Positions 8,980-17,751 of a DNA stretch of 64,000 bases are shown here, piece by piece (the stretch's first letter is position 1; each line of letters starts with the position of its first letter). The position numbers and the translations under genes were made by a program. Source of the DNA: JBBRBB01 sp038206235 (GTDB lineage Bacteria > Bacteroidota > Bacteroidia > Chitinophagales > Chitinophagaceae). The stretch is from assembly GCA_038206235.1 (NCBI GenBank), contig JBBRBB010000006.1:62001-126000 (forward strand), given 5' to 3'. The notes beneath the pieces are model-generated. The model worked only from the letters and a program-made list of their open reading frames with translations. It did no database searches and was not told the origin of the DNA.

Positions 8980-9513
8980 TTAAGCTGTATTAGTTCTGAA
9001 TTTTGGATTGCGGCTAAATAGTAACTCTGTAATAAATATAAGCAACAGGCTTATTGCTGTGGTAGCTGCCACCTTCTCTATAAAGAATAAAAAATCACCA
9101 AACTGCAGCCACTCAATAAGCACCAGCAACGCATGATGCATAAAAGTGAGCACCAGCATATACACACTGTAAGGAGCGGGCCCCATGCTTCTTATGGAAG
9201 GCTCCACATAGCTGAATTCATTTGTTTCCTGCGGGAGTAAAATGGCCAGCAAAAAAGGTCGCAAATAACCAATGAGCAAACAGGGTGCTGCATGCAATCC
9301 GGGTGTGCCGCTGAAATAATCCATCGTTAAACCGAAAAGAAAAGATATAATCATTAATCCGCCGCGGGGAAGCTTATAGGGCAGCCACAATATAAAAAGA
9401 AAGTAGAGATAAGGTTTTGCAAACTGGTGCAGTGAGGGAATTTTATCAAGCACATAAGCCTGCAACAGTATAAATAATATAAATCGAATAATATTTTTCA
9501 ACAGTGTGCTCAT
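8980..9513 (-). CDS. mreD: Rod shape-determining protein MreD
   Basis: A 177-residue polytopic membrane protein with about five hydrophobic segments and the MreD-like element LPRGGLMIISFLFGLTMDYF. It helps anchor the elongasome with MreC and MreB. The start overlaps the end of mreC by four bases. It is the last gene of the cluster here: the downstream neighbour is convergent, so the mrdA (PBP2) and rodA genes that often follow are not next to it. Confidence 0.88.
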   Translation of the reverse strand: MSTLLKNIIRFILFILLQAYVLDKIPSLHQFAKPYLYFLFILWLPYKLPRGGLMIISFLFGLTMDYFSGTPGLHAAPCLLIGYLRPFLLAILLPQETNEFSYVEPSIRSMGPAPYSVYMLVLTFMHHALLVLIEWLQFGDFLFFIEKVAATTAISLLLIFITELLFSRNPKFRTNTA

Positions 9514-10361
9514 TGATTTTTTGGCGTTTGAGCTTCTAATTGTTTTTGTTCATTCAACATCATATTCTGTACTAAATACGCAAATTGCAGACTATAAAAA
9601 TTGGTTGCTGTTTTTATTTGCAATGTATAAAAATTACTGGCAGACTCAGAGGAAATTCCGGCAATAGTGCCTATCATCATACCCGCGGGAAAGTTGCCCG
9701 ATAAATTACTGGTGAGCACGGTATCTCCTTTTCTTACCTGCACACTTTTGGGAATTCCATGCAGCGTTACATATTGGGGATTAGCTCCATCCCAATCTAA
9801 CAGTCCAGTATAAAAACCTTTTTTAAGCATAGCGCTTACTTTGCTGTAGTGATTGAGCAAGCTCATAACGCGGCAATAATTATCGCTTACCAGTATTACT
9901 TTGCCAACTATACCATCAGGGCCAATTACTCCCATATCTTTCACTGCACCTTGTTTGCTGCCGCGGTATAGTGTGATGTAATTATTTTCATCATTCACTG
10001 AGTTGTTCACAACTTTTGCCGGTAGAAATATGAATTTACGGGTATGCCCCAGCGTATCTTTCAATACAGAATCAATTTTTATAAGGGTTGATGTATCGGC
10101 GCTTTCAAAATTTTCTTTTGAGGCACTATATAACCTGGCATTTTCTTCTGCCAACTGTTCATTGGTTTGCTTCAGACGAAAATAATATTCAACCGTGTTG
10201 TATTGTTTATCAACCCAGCCTGTTATTTCATTTGCCGTATTTGCAAATACCGCTTCGTATGTTTTATTATATTTGATGAGAATAGCGAAAGAACAGCCTA
10301 ACAAAATAATGAAAAGAAAAAAGTTGAAGAAGTGTTTTATGAAGAGAAAAATGTTACGCAT
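9510..10361 (-). CDS. mreC: Rod shape-determining protein MreC
   Basis: 283 residues: one N-terminal membrane helix (about residues 8-28), a short coiled coil (YYFRLKQTNEQLAEENARLY), then the periplasmic beta-barrel part (FLPAKVVNNS, YRGSKQGAVKDMGVIGPDG). It bridges MreB filaments to cell-wall synthases. It lies between mreB and mreD and overlaps mreD by four bases. The 81-base gap to mreB holds a short heptamer array. Confidence 0.9.
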   Translation of the reverse strand: MRNIFLFIKHFFNFFLFIILLGCSFAILIKYNKTYEAVFANTANEITGWVDKQYNTVEYYFRLKQTNEQLAEENARLYSASKENFESADTSTLIKIDSVLKDTLGHTRKFIFLPAKVVNNSVNDENNYITLYRGSKQGAVKDMGVIGPDGIVGKVILVSDNYCRVMSLLNHYSKVSAMLKKGFYTGLLDWDGANPQYVTLHGIPKSVQVRKGDTVLTSNLSGNFPAGMMIGTIAGISSESASNFYTLQIKTATNFYSLQFAYLVQNMMLNEQKQLEAQTPKNQ

Positions 10362-10366
10362 GAAGT

Positions 10367-10396
10367 TTCAAGATTCAAGAAACAAGAAACAAGATA
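10367..10396. repeat. Short 7-bp tandem repeat between mreB and mreC
   Basis: About four units of the form aagaaac/aagattc lie inside the mre operon, in the spacer between the mreB stop and the mreC start. The unit is close to those at 8875 and 19807. Confidence 0.7.
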
Positions 10397-10442
10397 TTGT
10401 GCTTAAACTTGTATTCTTGTACCTTATGCCCTTGTTAGCTCA

Positions 10443-11468
10443 TTATTTCATTATAAACGGATAGCGCTGATAATTCTTTAATGCCTGCCCTGTGCCTCGC
10501 ACCACACTTTTCAATGGGTCATCTGCAACATGAACTGGTAATTTTATTTTTTGACTTAAGCGTTTATCAAGCCCGCGCAATAAAGCTCCGCCGCCGGTAA
10601 GGTAAATTCCTCTGCGGTAAATATCTGCAGCAAGCTCAGGCGGTGTTGTTTCCAGTGCTTTTAATACAGCTTCTTCAATTTTAAAAATAGATTTATCCAG
10701 CGCCTCTGCCACTTCCTGGTAAGTTACCATTACCTGCTTGGGAATGCCTGTTACCAAATCTCGGCCATTAACCGCAATTTCATCGGGCGGGTTTTCCAAA
10801 TCTTTCATAGCAGCACCTACCTGTATTTTAATTTGCTCTGAAGTTCTTTCACCAATCAATAAACTATGATAACGGCGAAGCGCCTCCATAATATCCATGG
10901 TAAATTCATCACCTGCAATGCGTATGCTCTGGTCGCATACAATGCCTGCCAATGCAATAACAGTAATGCCCGTAGTGCCGCCGCCAATATCAATTATCAT
11001 ATTTCCCACAGGCTCTTCCACATCAATACCAATACCTAAAGCTGCTGCCATTGGCTCATGGAGAAGATAAACCTCTTTTGCGCCTGCCTGCTCTGCACTG
11101 TCGCGAACAGCCCGCTTTTCCACTTCTGTAATGCTTGAAGGAATGCATATCATCATTCTCCAGCTTGGCGGAAATAATGGTTTTTTGGGATGAATCATTT
11201 TAATCATTTCCCGTATCATTAATTCCGCTGCATTAAAATCTGCTATCACTCCATCTTTTAGGGGGCGTACGGTGCGTATGCTTTCATGAGTTTTCTCATG
11301 CATCATCAGTGCCCGCTTACCTACGGCAAGCACTTCTTTCGGATTGTTTCTGTTGAGGGCTATAATGGATGGCTCATCTACAACTATTGCATCGTTATGA
11401 ATAATAAGTGTGTTGGCTGTTCCCAGATCTATCGCTATTTCCTGTGTAAAAAAATTAAAAAGTCCCAT
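10443..11468 (-). CDS. mreB: Rod shape-determining actin homologue MreB
   Basis: A 341-residue actin-fold ATPase. Visible motifs are IAIDLGTANTLI (phosphate 1), MIIDIGGGTTGITVIAL (phosphate 2) and IYLTGGGALLRGLD (adenosine site). The protein starts MGLFNFFTQEIAIDLGT and keeps normal family length. It is the first gene of the mreB-mreC-mreD cluster and forms membrane-bound filaments that organise lateral wall synthesis. Confidence 0.96.
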   Translation of the reverse strand: MGLFNFFTQEIAIDLGTANTLIIHNDAIVVDEPSIIALNRNNPKEVLAVGKRALMMHEKTHESIRTVRPLKDGVIADFNAAELMIREMIKMIHPKKPLFPPSWRMMICIPSSITEVEKRAVRDSAEQAGAKEVYLLHEPMAAALGIGIDVEEPVGNMIIDIGGGTTGITVIALAGIVCDQSIRIAGDEFTMDIMEALRRYHSLLIGERTSEQIKIQVGAAMKDLENPPDEIAVNGRDLVTGIPKQVMVTYQEVAEALDKSIFKIEEAVLKALETTPPELAADIYRRGIYLTGGGALLRGLDKRLSQKIKLPVHVADDPLKSVVRGTGQALKNYQRYPFIMK

Positions 11469-11624
11469 GTATGTATAGAAATTCTAAAACGTTATTGAAT
11501 GGCGCAAAGTTGTGCGAAATAATCTGAATTAACAAAGCTGAAATATTGTATTTGCATATCATTGAAGATATTCACAACCCTGTAAAGTTTGTGCATAATT
11601 TTTGAACAGTAAACCTGAACAATA

Positions 11625-11655
11625 AACCTCACAGGCCTTTAAGACCGGTGAGGTT
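11625..11655. terminator. Stem-loop at the end of purD
   Basis: An 8-bp perfect stem (aacctcac/gtgaggtt) directly abuts the purD stop codon at 11656. On the minus strand it would sit right after purD, although no strong T-run follows there. Confidence 0.5.
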
Positions 11656-12948
11656 TTATTCAAACTCATACCCTATATCTTTTCTGTAATACATTCCATC
11701 AAAATAAATTTGCTGCAAAACAGATTTAGATTTATCCACAGCATCCTTAATACTTTCGCCATAAGATGTCACAGCAAACACTCGTCCTCCATTAGTTACA
11801 ATTGAACCATCATCGTTCATTTTAGTTCCTGCATGAAAAATGATTGTATCGCCGCTAATTGTCAAATTGTTTAATTGTTTTATTGCTATATTTTTTTTGT
11901 AATCTCCGGGATAGCCGCCGCTTACAGCAACAACTGTGGCGCAGGCTCTTTCATCAAATTCTATTTCAATATTTTTCAACTCGTCATTATAGAGACTAAG
12001 AAATAATTCAATCAAATCATTTTTTAAGCGAGGCATCACAACTTCTGTTTCAGGGTCGCCCATGCGGCAGTTGTATTCTATAAGGTATGGTTCCCCGCCT
12101 TCACTTATCAATCCAAAAAAAATAAAGCCTTTGTATTCTATATTTTCCTGCTGCAATCCTTTTATTGTTGGCTTAATAATTTTTTCTTCAGCCTTCTTCA
12201 TAAAAATTTCATCTGCAAAAGGTACAGGGCTTACACAGCCCATGCCGCCTGTGTTTGCGCCGGTATCGCCCTCGCCGATTCTCTTATAATCTTTTGCATG
12301 ACCAATTATCTTGTAATCCTTTCCGTCAGTTAATACAAACACACTTACTTCAATGCCATTCAGAAATTGTTCTACTACAACTTTGCGTGATGCTTCTCCA
12401 AATTGTTTTTGAATAATCATCTCTTCAAACACTTTCAATGCTTCTTCTTTAGTATTGCAAATTATAACGCCTTTGCCTGCGGCAAGTCCGTCGGCTTTCA
12501 GAACTATTGGAAGTGAATGCTGAGCGATATATTTTTTTCCTGTTTCAAAATTATTTGCATCAAATTCATCATACACGGCAGTTGGAATATTATGACGCTG
12601 CATAAATTTTTTTGCAAAAGCTTTGCTGCCCTCGAGCTGAGCACCGAGAGCAGAAGGACTAATACAGAACCATGATTTATTGGATTGAAAGGATTGTGAG
12701 GACATATAATCATAAATGCCTTTCACCAAAGGTTCTTCGGGACCCACTACAATCATTTCGATATTATTTTCTACTGAAAATTTTTTAATGACATCAAAAT
12801 CATTCACACTGATATTTACATTTATTCCACACAGGGCTGTACCTGCATTACCGGGAGCAATAAATAGCTGAGAACAGTGTTTGCTTTGAATAATTTTCCA
12901 TGCGAGTGCATGTTCTCTTCCACCAGAACCGAGAAGAAGAATATTCAT
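11656..12948 (-). CDS. purD: Phosphoribosylamine-glycine ligase (GAR synthetase)
   Basis: A 430-residue ATP-grasp enzyme of purine biosynthesis that joins glycine to 5-phosphoribosylamine. The N-terminal motif is NILLLGSGGREHALAWKI. The ATP-grasp core includes LPIVLKADGLAAGKGVI, GDTGANTGGMGCVSPVPF and LIEYNCRMGDPETEVVMPRL. Length and motif order are typical. It appears to be a single-gene unit ending at a stem-loop. Confidence 0.97.
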   Translation of the reverse strand: MNILLLGSGGREHALAWKIIQSKHCSQLFIAPGNAGTALCGINVNISVNDFDVIKKFSVENNIEMIVVGPEEPLVKGIYDYMSSQSFQSNKSWFCISPSALGAQLEGSKAFAKKFMQRHNIPTAVYDEFDANNFETGKKYIAQHSLPIVLKADGLAAGKGVIICNTKEEALKVFEEMIIQKQFGEASRKVVVEQFLNGIEVSVFVLTDGKDYKIIGHAKDYKRIGEGDTGANTGGMGCVSPVPFADEIFMKKAEEKIIKPTIKGLQQENIEYKGFIFFGLISEGGEPYLIEYNCRMGDPETEVVMPRLKNDLIELFLSLYNDELKNIEIEFDERACATVVAVSGGYPGDYKKNIAIKQLNNLTISGDTIIFHAGTKMNDDGSIVTNGGRVFAVTSYGESIKDAVDKSKSVLQQIYFDGMYYRKDIGYEFE

Positions 12949-13088
12949 GTAGTAACAAGGTTTTAAAGCTGCGAAAGTAAAAAGTATTCAGGGCTTTTAA
13001 ATAATTTCAAATTTGTTTATAAAAAATTCTGCTTATTTTCAGTTATTCAAACTATGGTCTTTAAATACTCTAACGAAAATCAAACTGT

Positions 13089-14756
13089 ATGAAGGAAGCA
13101 CCAATTGCTGAGGCAAAACATCCGCGTGGATTGTATGTATTGTTCTTTACAGAAATGTGGGAACGCTTTGGTTATTATTTAATGATAGGTATTTTACTGC
13201 TTTATCTTACAGATACAACCGGGCATGGTGGCTTTGGTATGGATAATACCAGCGGAGTAGATATTGTAGGAACTTATGTGGCACTCGTTTACTTAACCCC
13301 TTTTATCGGCGGGCTTATTGCCGACAGGTATTTAGGATATGTGAAATCCATTTTTCTTGGAGGTTCATTAATGGCACTTGGATATTTTCTTTTATCCATT
13401 CCCGGCAACAGCACTTTATTGTATGTATCACTTGCATGCGTGATTGTTGGCAATGGTTTTTTCAAACCAAACATCAGCACCTTATTAGGAAATATTTACA
13501 ATAAAGAAGATCTGAGGCCAAAGAAGGATGTGGCTTACAATATTTTTTACATGGGCATTAATATAGGTGCGTTTGTTTGCAATTTTGTTGCAGCCTATTT
13601 GCGTATTAATTATACATGGGGTTATGCATTTGCGGCAGCAGGTGTGGGCATGGTTTTGGGATTGATATGGTTTGCCACCGGAATAAAACATATAAAACAT
13701 GCTGATGTTATAAAGCCTGTACAGAAAGAAGATATGCCAATCGGCAAAATCTTTCTCTATGTTTTTGTTCCTGCAATTATTGCCGGCGCCATTGGCTGGT
13801 TTATTCCGGGTAACCTGATTGGTTCCGATTCAAATGACGCATTTATTTTCGCATGTGTGCCCATTATTATTTTTTATTTCGGCATCTGGTACCGTGCAAA
13901 GGGATTTGATAAAAAAAGAGTGAGCACTTTATTAATTCTGTTTGGCGTAGCTATTATTTTCTGGAATATTTATAATCAAAACTCAACCGCCTTAACTATA
14001 TGGGCGCAAACGTATACAGACAGGGAAGCGCCTGCAGCAGTAGAGCCTGTATTAAAACCTTTTGGGTTCTTAAACACTATCAATACAAAACCACAGGAAG
14101 TTGCGGTGATTGATAAACAGTTTAAGGCACAAACAGGAGCAGACGGGAAGGTAGTAACACAACAGGGCACAGACCCTTATTTGCAAAACTTAGCGAAGGA
14201 AAAATGGCCGGCAGAGGGGCAGGATCTTAAATTGATATCAACCGAAATTTATCAATCTATAAACCCATTCTGGATAATTGTGCTTACGCCGGTAGCAGTC
14301 GGTTTTTTCGGTTGGCTGAAAGCGAGACGTAAAGAGCTTTCAACGCCCAGTAAGTTTGCATGGGGAACCATCATTGCGGGATTGTCTTCCGTGGTAATGG
14401 TGGCGGCATGTTTATCAACAAACATTTATCTGGATAAAGTTTCAAGTGGCTGGATATTTACAAGTTATGGAGTATTTACCATCAGTGAATTATTTGTAAG
14501 TCCTGTGGGTTTATCACTTGTTTCAAAAGTTGCCCCGAGAAGATTAACTGCATTGATGATGGGCGGTTGGTTTATTACTACTTCACTTGGTGCAAAAATT
14601 TCAGGCATACTTGCAGGTTTCTGGGATCAGTTTGATAATAAGGCAGTATTCTTTGCCATCAGCGCCATTGCTGCTATTGTTGCGGGTGTGCTGTTATTTC
14701 CATTAGCTAAAAAATTAAATAAAGTGGTAGTTGCAGCTGCGGAAATGGATGTTTGA
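13089..14756 (+). CDS. POT/PTR2-family proton-dependent peptide transporter
   Basis: A 555-residue MFS-type transporter with about 12-14 membrane segments. Diagnostic elements are FFTEMWERFGYY, GGLIADRYLGYVKS (PTR2 signature 1) and FYMGINIGAFVCN (PTR2 signature 2). It would import di- and tripeptides with protons across the inner membrane. A second, unrelated peptide transporter (OPT family) follows 0.9 kb downstream, which suggests a peptide-scavenging role for this stretch. Confidence 0.92.
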   Translation: MKEAPIAEAKHPRGLYVLFFTEMWERFGYYLMIGILLLYLTDTTGHGGFGMDNTSGVDIVGTYVALVYLTPFIGGLIADRYLGYVKSIFLGGSLMALGYFLLSIPGNSTLLYVSLACVIVGNGFFKPNISTLLGNIYNKEDLRPKKDVAYNIFYMGINIGAFVCNFVAAYLRINYTWGYAFAAAGVGMVLGLIWFATGIKHIKHADVIKPVQKEDMPIGKIFLYVFVPAIIAGAIGWFIPGNLIGSDSNDAFIFACVPIIIFYFGIWYRAKGFDKKRVSTLLILFGVAIIFWNIYNQNSTALTIWAQTYTDREAPAAVEPVLKPFGFLNTINTKPQEVAVIDKQFKAQTGADGKVVTQQGTDPYLQNLAKEKWPAEGQDLKLISTEIYQSINPFWIIVLTPVAVGFFGWLKARRKELSTPSKFAWGTIIAGLSSVVMVAACLSTNIYLDKVSSGWIFTSYGVFTISELFVSPVGLSLVSKVAPRRLTALMMGGWFITTSLGAKISGILAGFWDQFDNKAVFFAISAIAAIVAGVLLFPLAKKLNKVVVAAAEMDV

Positions 14757-14762
14757 TTTTTA

Positions 14763-14793
14763 AAAGAGGTGTTGTTTTCTGCACCACTTTTTA
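14763..14793 (+). terminator. Probable intrinsic terminator after the POT transporter
   Basis: aagaggtg pairs with caccactt with one mismatch, across a 10-base loop, followed directly by ttttt. It starts six bases after the POT stop codon. Confidence 0.6.
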
Positions 14794-14851
14794 TTACAGA
14801 AAGATTTGGATAAATTTGTCCGAAGGACTCCTTTAGAGAAAAAAATATTTT

Positions 14852-15050
14852 ATGAGTGAAAATGAATTGCTGGAAAAAATAAAACAGTTGCCACGAGATT
14901 ATCAGCAAGAGGTAAAAGATTTTATTGATTATATGTTGGAAAGGAAGCTTGGAATGCCGGTAGAAAAAAAATCGTTCATGAATCTTTGGAGCATTCAAAG
15001 GGAAAATAAAAATGCTGGAAGGATTTGACGACCCGATTGAAATCATTTAA
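14852..15050 (+). pseudogene. DUF2281-type antitoxin, frameshifted duplicate
   Basis: The frame from 14852 reads MSENELLEKIKQLPRDYQQE and is closely related to the intact antitoxin gene 13 bases downstream. After about 14985 the family continuation (FKGKIKMLEGFDDPIEII) is in another frame and ends at 15050, while the original frame stops at 15028. It is therefore a frameshifted tandem copy of the antitoxin. No toxin gene of its own is seen. Confidence 0.7.
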
Positions 15051-15062
15051 AAATTATAATTT

Positions 15063-15272
15063 ATGGAAGATTTAGAATTAATTGAAAAAATAAAAAACCT
15101 GCCTCCGGACTATCAGCAGCCGGTAAATAATTTTATTGATTTCATTCTTGAAAAGAAGATAAATATTTTGCCTCCTGAACGAAGGTATCGTGAGTCAGGA
15201 CAACTGAAAGGTAAAGTTTGGATGAGTCCTGATTTTGATGCACCACTGGAAGATTTTAAAGATTATATGTAA
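15063..15272 (+). CDS. DUF2281-family antitoxin (VapB-like)
   Basis: A 69-residue protein, MEDLELIEKIKNLPPDYQQP to the acidic C-terminus DAPLEDFKDYM. This is the usual layout of DUF2281 antitoxins: an N-terminal dimer/DNA-binding part and a C-terminal toxin-binding tail. Its stop overlaps the start of the PIN toxin gene by one base (taatg), a classic coupled toxin-antitoxin arrangement. Confidence 0.82.
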   Translation: MEDLELIEKIKNLPPDYQQPVNNFIDFILEKKINILPPERRYRESGQLKGKVWMSPDFDAPLEDFKDYM

Positions 15273-15658
15273 TGGCAAATTATTTGCTTGATACGCATAC
15301 AGCCATTTGGTTCTTTGAAGAAAACCCGGGATTAAGTGGTTTTGTAAATGAGGCAATCAGGCATTATCAAAATGACATTTATCTTAATTTTGCATCTCTT
15401 TGGGAGATTGCTATTAAAATAAATATTCGAAAACTCAAGCTTGATGTAACCTTAGAAGAATTTACTCTTTTCTGTTTTGATAATTACATTCAAATACTTC
15501 CTGTACAACTAAGATATCTCAACACATATATTGAGCTTCCACTCTTTCATAGAGATCCTTTTGACCGTTTAATTATTGCAAATGCAATTGCAGATAAAAT
15601 GAAAATATTCACGAAAGACCCTCAAATACGGCAATACCAAGTTCAAACCATTTGGTAA
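15272..15658 (+). CDS. PIN-domain toxin (VapC-like ribonuclease)
   Basis: A 128-residue PIN-domain protein with catalytic acidic residues visible as LLDTHTAIWFF (first Asp), the LWEIAIK Glu, and HRDPFDRLIIANA (third and fourth acidic positions). It should cleave RNA and be neutralised by the overlapping DUF2281 antitoxin. All key residues are present, so this toxin looks intact, unlike several other toxins in the window. Confidence 0.87.
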   Translation: MANYLLDTHTAIWFFEENPGLSGFVNEAIRHYQNDIYLNFASLWEIAIKINIRKLKLDVTLEEFTLFCFDNYIQILPVQLRYLNTYIELPLFHRDPFDRLIIANAIADKMKIFTKDPQIRQYQVQTIW

Positions 15659-15675
15659 CAATAAAACCATCTAAC

Positions 15676-17751
15676 ATGCAGGAAAAAAAATCTTTCCAGC
15701 CCTTTGTTGCACCGGAAACAAACATGAAAGAATTTACTGTGAAAGCGGTTGTTATGGGTTGCATCATGGGTTGTTTGTTTGGTGCTGCCAATGTATATCT
15801 TGCTTTAAGAGCGGGGCTTACAGTAAGCGCCTCTATACCCATTGCAGTAATCGCTATTACAATCGGCAGAAAATTATTACGCACAACTATTCTTGAAAAT
15901 AATATAATTCAAACAACAGGTTCTGCAAGTGAAAGTATTGCTTCTGGTGTTGCATTTACATTGCCGGGATTTTTATTTCTTTCCATGGTAAACGGGCAAA
16001 GTGTTGGCGCAGATTTTTTTAATTATATCACCATTTTAATTCTTGCAATTTTTGGCGGTTTGCTTGGAACATTAATGATGATTCCTCTGCGCCGTTCATT
16101 GATAGTAAAAGAACATGGCGTATTGCCTTATCCTGAAGGAACTGCCTGCGCTTCTGTTTTAAAGGCAGGTGAAAAGGGCGGCGATATTGCACGCACTGCT
16201 TTCATAGGTGTTGGCGTAGCAATGCTCTATGCTTTTTTTCAACGAATTCTTCATGTAATTGCAGAAGTGCCCGAGTACACTACAAAGCTTACGAATAAAT
16301 ATTTTCCCGCCGCAAAAATCAGCGGGGAAATTACACCGGAGTATTTAGGTGTTGGATATATTATAGGTCCGCGTATTTCAGGAGCATTGGTTGCAGGCGG
16401 CGTATTAAGCTGGCTTGTTTTTAATCCGCTGCTTGCCACATTAATTCATGATCAAACATTGATTGCATCACAGCTTGTGAAGCTTGGTTATTTAAAAGAT
16501 ATAAATACAGCAGGAGGGCCGGGTTCATGGAATCCTTCAACACATCTGTTTTCTGATACAGCTTCTGCTATTTACCGTGCATACATAAGGCAGGTTGGTG
16601 CAGGTGCAGTAGCAGCAGGAGGTTTTATTACATTGATGAAAACGATACCAACCATTATTTCATCATTCAAAGAAAGCATTGGTTCAATAAAAGACAGAAG
16701 CGGCAGCGATTCAAAGTTGCGTACGGACAGAGACCTTAGCTTGAAAGTAGTTTTATTCGGGAGCTTAGCTTTGATATTGCTCATGGCTTTTATACCGATG
16801 ATACCCGGCGATTCAATCGGCAGTAAATTATTATTGGGTGTGCTGGTTGTAATCTTCGGTGCATTCTTCGTTACAGTCTCTTCCCGCATCGTGGGCATCA
16901 TTGGTTCAAGTAATAATCCTATCAGCGGAATGACGATTGCAACTGTTATGAGCACATGCCTTGTTTTTATTGGTATTGGATGGAGTGGTAAAACCTATGA
17001 GCCGATGGTGCTCGTGGTAGGCGGAATGATATGTATTGCTGCAGCGAATGCAGGCGCTACTTCACAGGATTTAAAAACGGGATACATCGTTGGGTCCACT
17101 CCGCGGAGCCAGCAAATCGCATTATTTATCGGAGCTATTGTTTCTTCTCTAATAATAGGATTAACCATAAAAATTTTGGATAAGCCAACTGCTGATATGG
17201 TGCAGCAGGGATTTACACATGCTATCGGAACAGATAAATTTCCTGCCCCCCAGGCAACGCTAATGGCAACATTGATAAAAGGAATTTTATCATTCAATCT
17301 CGACTGGCAATTTGTTTTTGTTGGTGTTGCTCTTGCAGTGGTGATGGAATTATGCGGCGTAAATTCTTTGAGCTTTGCAGTTGGGGCATACTTGCCATTA
17401 AGCACTACGCTCCCAATTTTTTGCGGCGGTGCTGTACGTGGTTTGGTTGACTGGCGAAAAAAGCGCAAAGGAGAAATAATTGCGGAAGATGATTTGGGCA
17501 AAGGAAATTTATTTGCAACGGGATTAGTTGCAGGCGGCGCTTTGGCAGGTGTTATAGTTGCCTTGTTAATTGCGGGAAGCGATACTATAGCAAAAAAATT
17601 GGAAACGATAAATCTTGAATCTAAAATTGAAAATGCAATTGGGATTAATCTTTATCAACTGCTGGGTGTAGCAGGTTTTCTTGTTCTCGTTATATTACTC
17701 TACCGAACAGCGATGAAGAAAGAAAAAATTATTATTGAAGAAGCTACCTGA
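15676..17751 (+). CDS. OPT-family oligopeptide transporter
   Basis: A 691-residue integral membrane protein with about 14-16 segments. Family motifs include FGAANVYLALRAGLTVSASI and the signature EHGVLPYPEGTACASVL. The start at 15676 (MQEKKSFQPFV) is chosen because it gives the usual N-terminus just ahead of the first helix; the open frame extends 24 bases further up into the toxin gene. It is predicted to import oligopeptides. It lies 18 bases after the PIN toxin gene. Confidence 0.92.
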   Translation: MQEKKSFQPFVAPETNMKEFTVKAVVMGCIMGCLFGAANVYLALRAGLTVSASIPIAVIAITIGRKLLRTTILENNIIQTTGSASESIASGVAFTLPGFLFLSMVNGQSVGADFFNYITILILAIFGGLLGTLMMIPLRRSLIVKEHGVLPYPEGTACASVLKAGEKGGDIARTAFIGVGVAMLYAFFQRILHVIAEVPEYTTKLTNKYFPAAKISGEITPEYLGVGYIIGPRISGALVAGGVLSWLVFNPLLATLIHDQTLIASQLVKLGYLKDINTAGGPGSWNPSTHLFSDTASAIYRAYIRQVGAGAVAAGGFITLMKTIPTIISSFKESIGSIKDRSGSDSKLRTDRDLSLKVVLFGSLALILLMAFIPMIPGDSIGSKLLLGVLVVIFGAFFVTVSSRIVGIIGSSNNPISGMTIATVMSTCLVFIGIGWSGKTYEPMVLVVGGMICIAAANAGATSQDLKTGYIVGSTPRSQQIALFIGAIVSSLIIGLTIKILDKPTADMVQQGFTHAIGTDKFPAPQATLMATLIKGILSFNLDWQFVFVGVALAVVMELCGVNSLSFAVGAYLPLSTTLPIFCGGAVRGLVDWRKKRKGEIIAEDDLGKGNLFATGLVAGGALAGVIVALLIAGSDTIAKKLETINLESKIENAIGINLYQLLGVAGFLVLVILLYRTAMKKEKIIIEEAT

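Noticed and set aside
11469..11655. Possible riboswitch ahead of mreB or after purD
   Set aside because: Only a single terminator-like stem is visible, with no aptamer-like conserved blocks.
16572..17501. Long open frames on the minus strand inside the OPT transporter gene
   Set aside because: They are antisense to a strong transporter coding frame and read as Pro/Thr/Ile-rich non-protein sequence without motifs; typical shadow frames.
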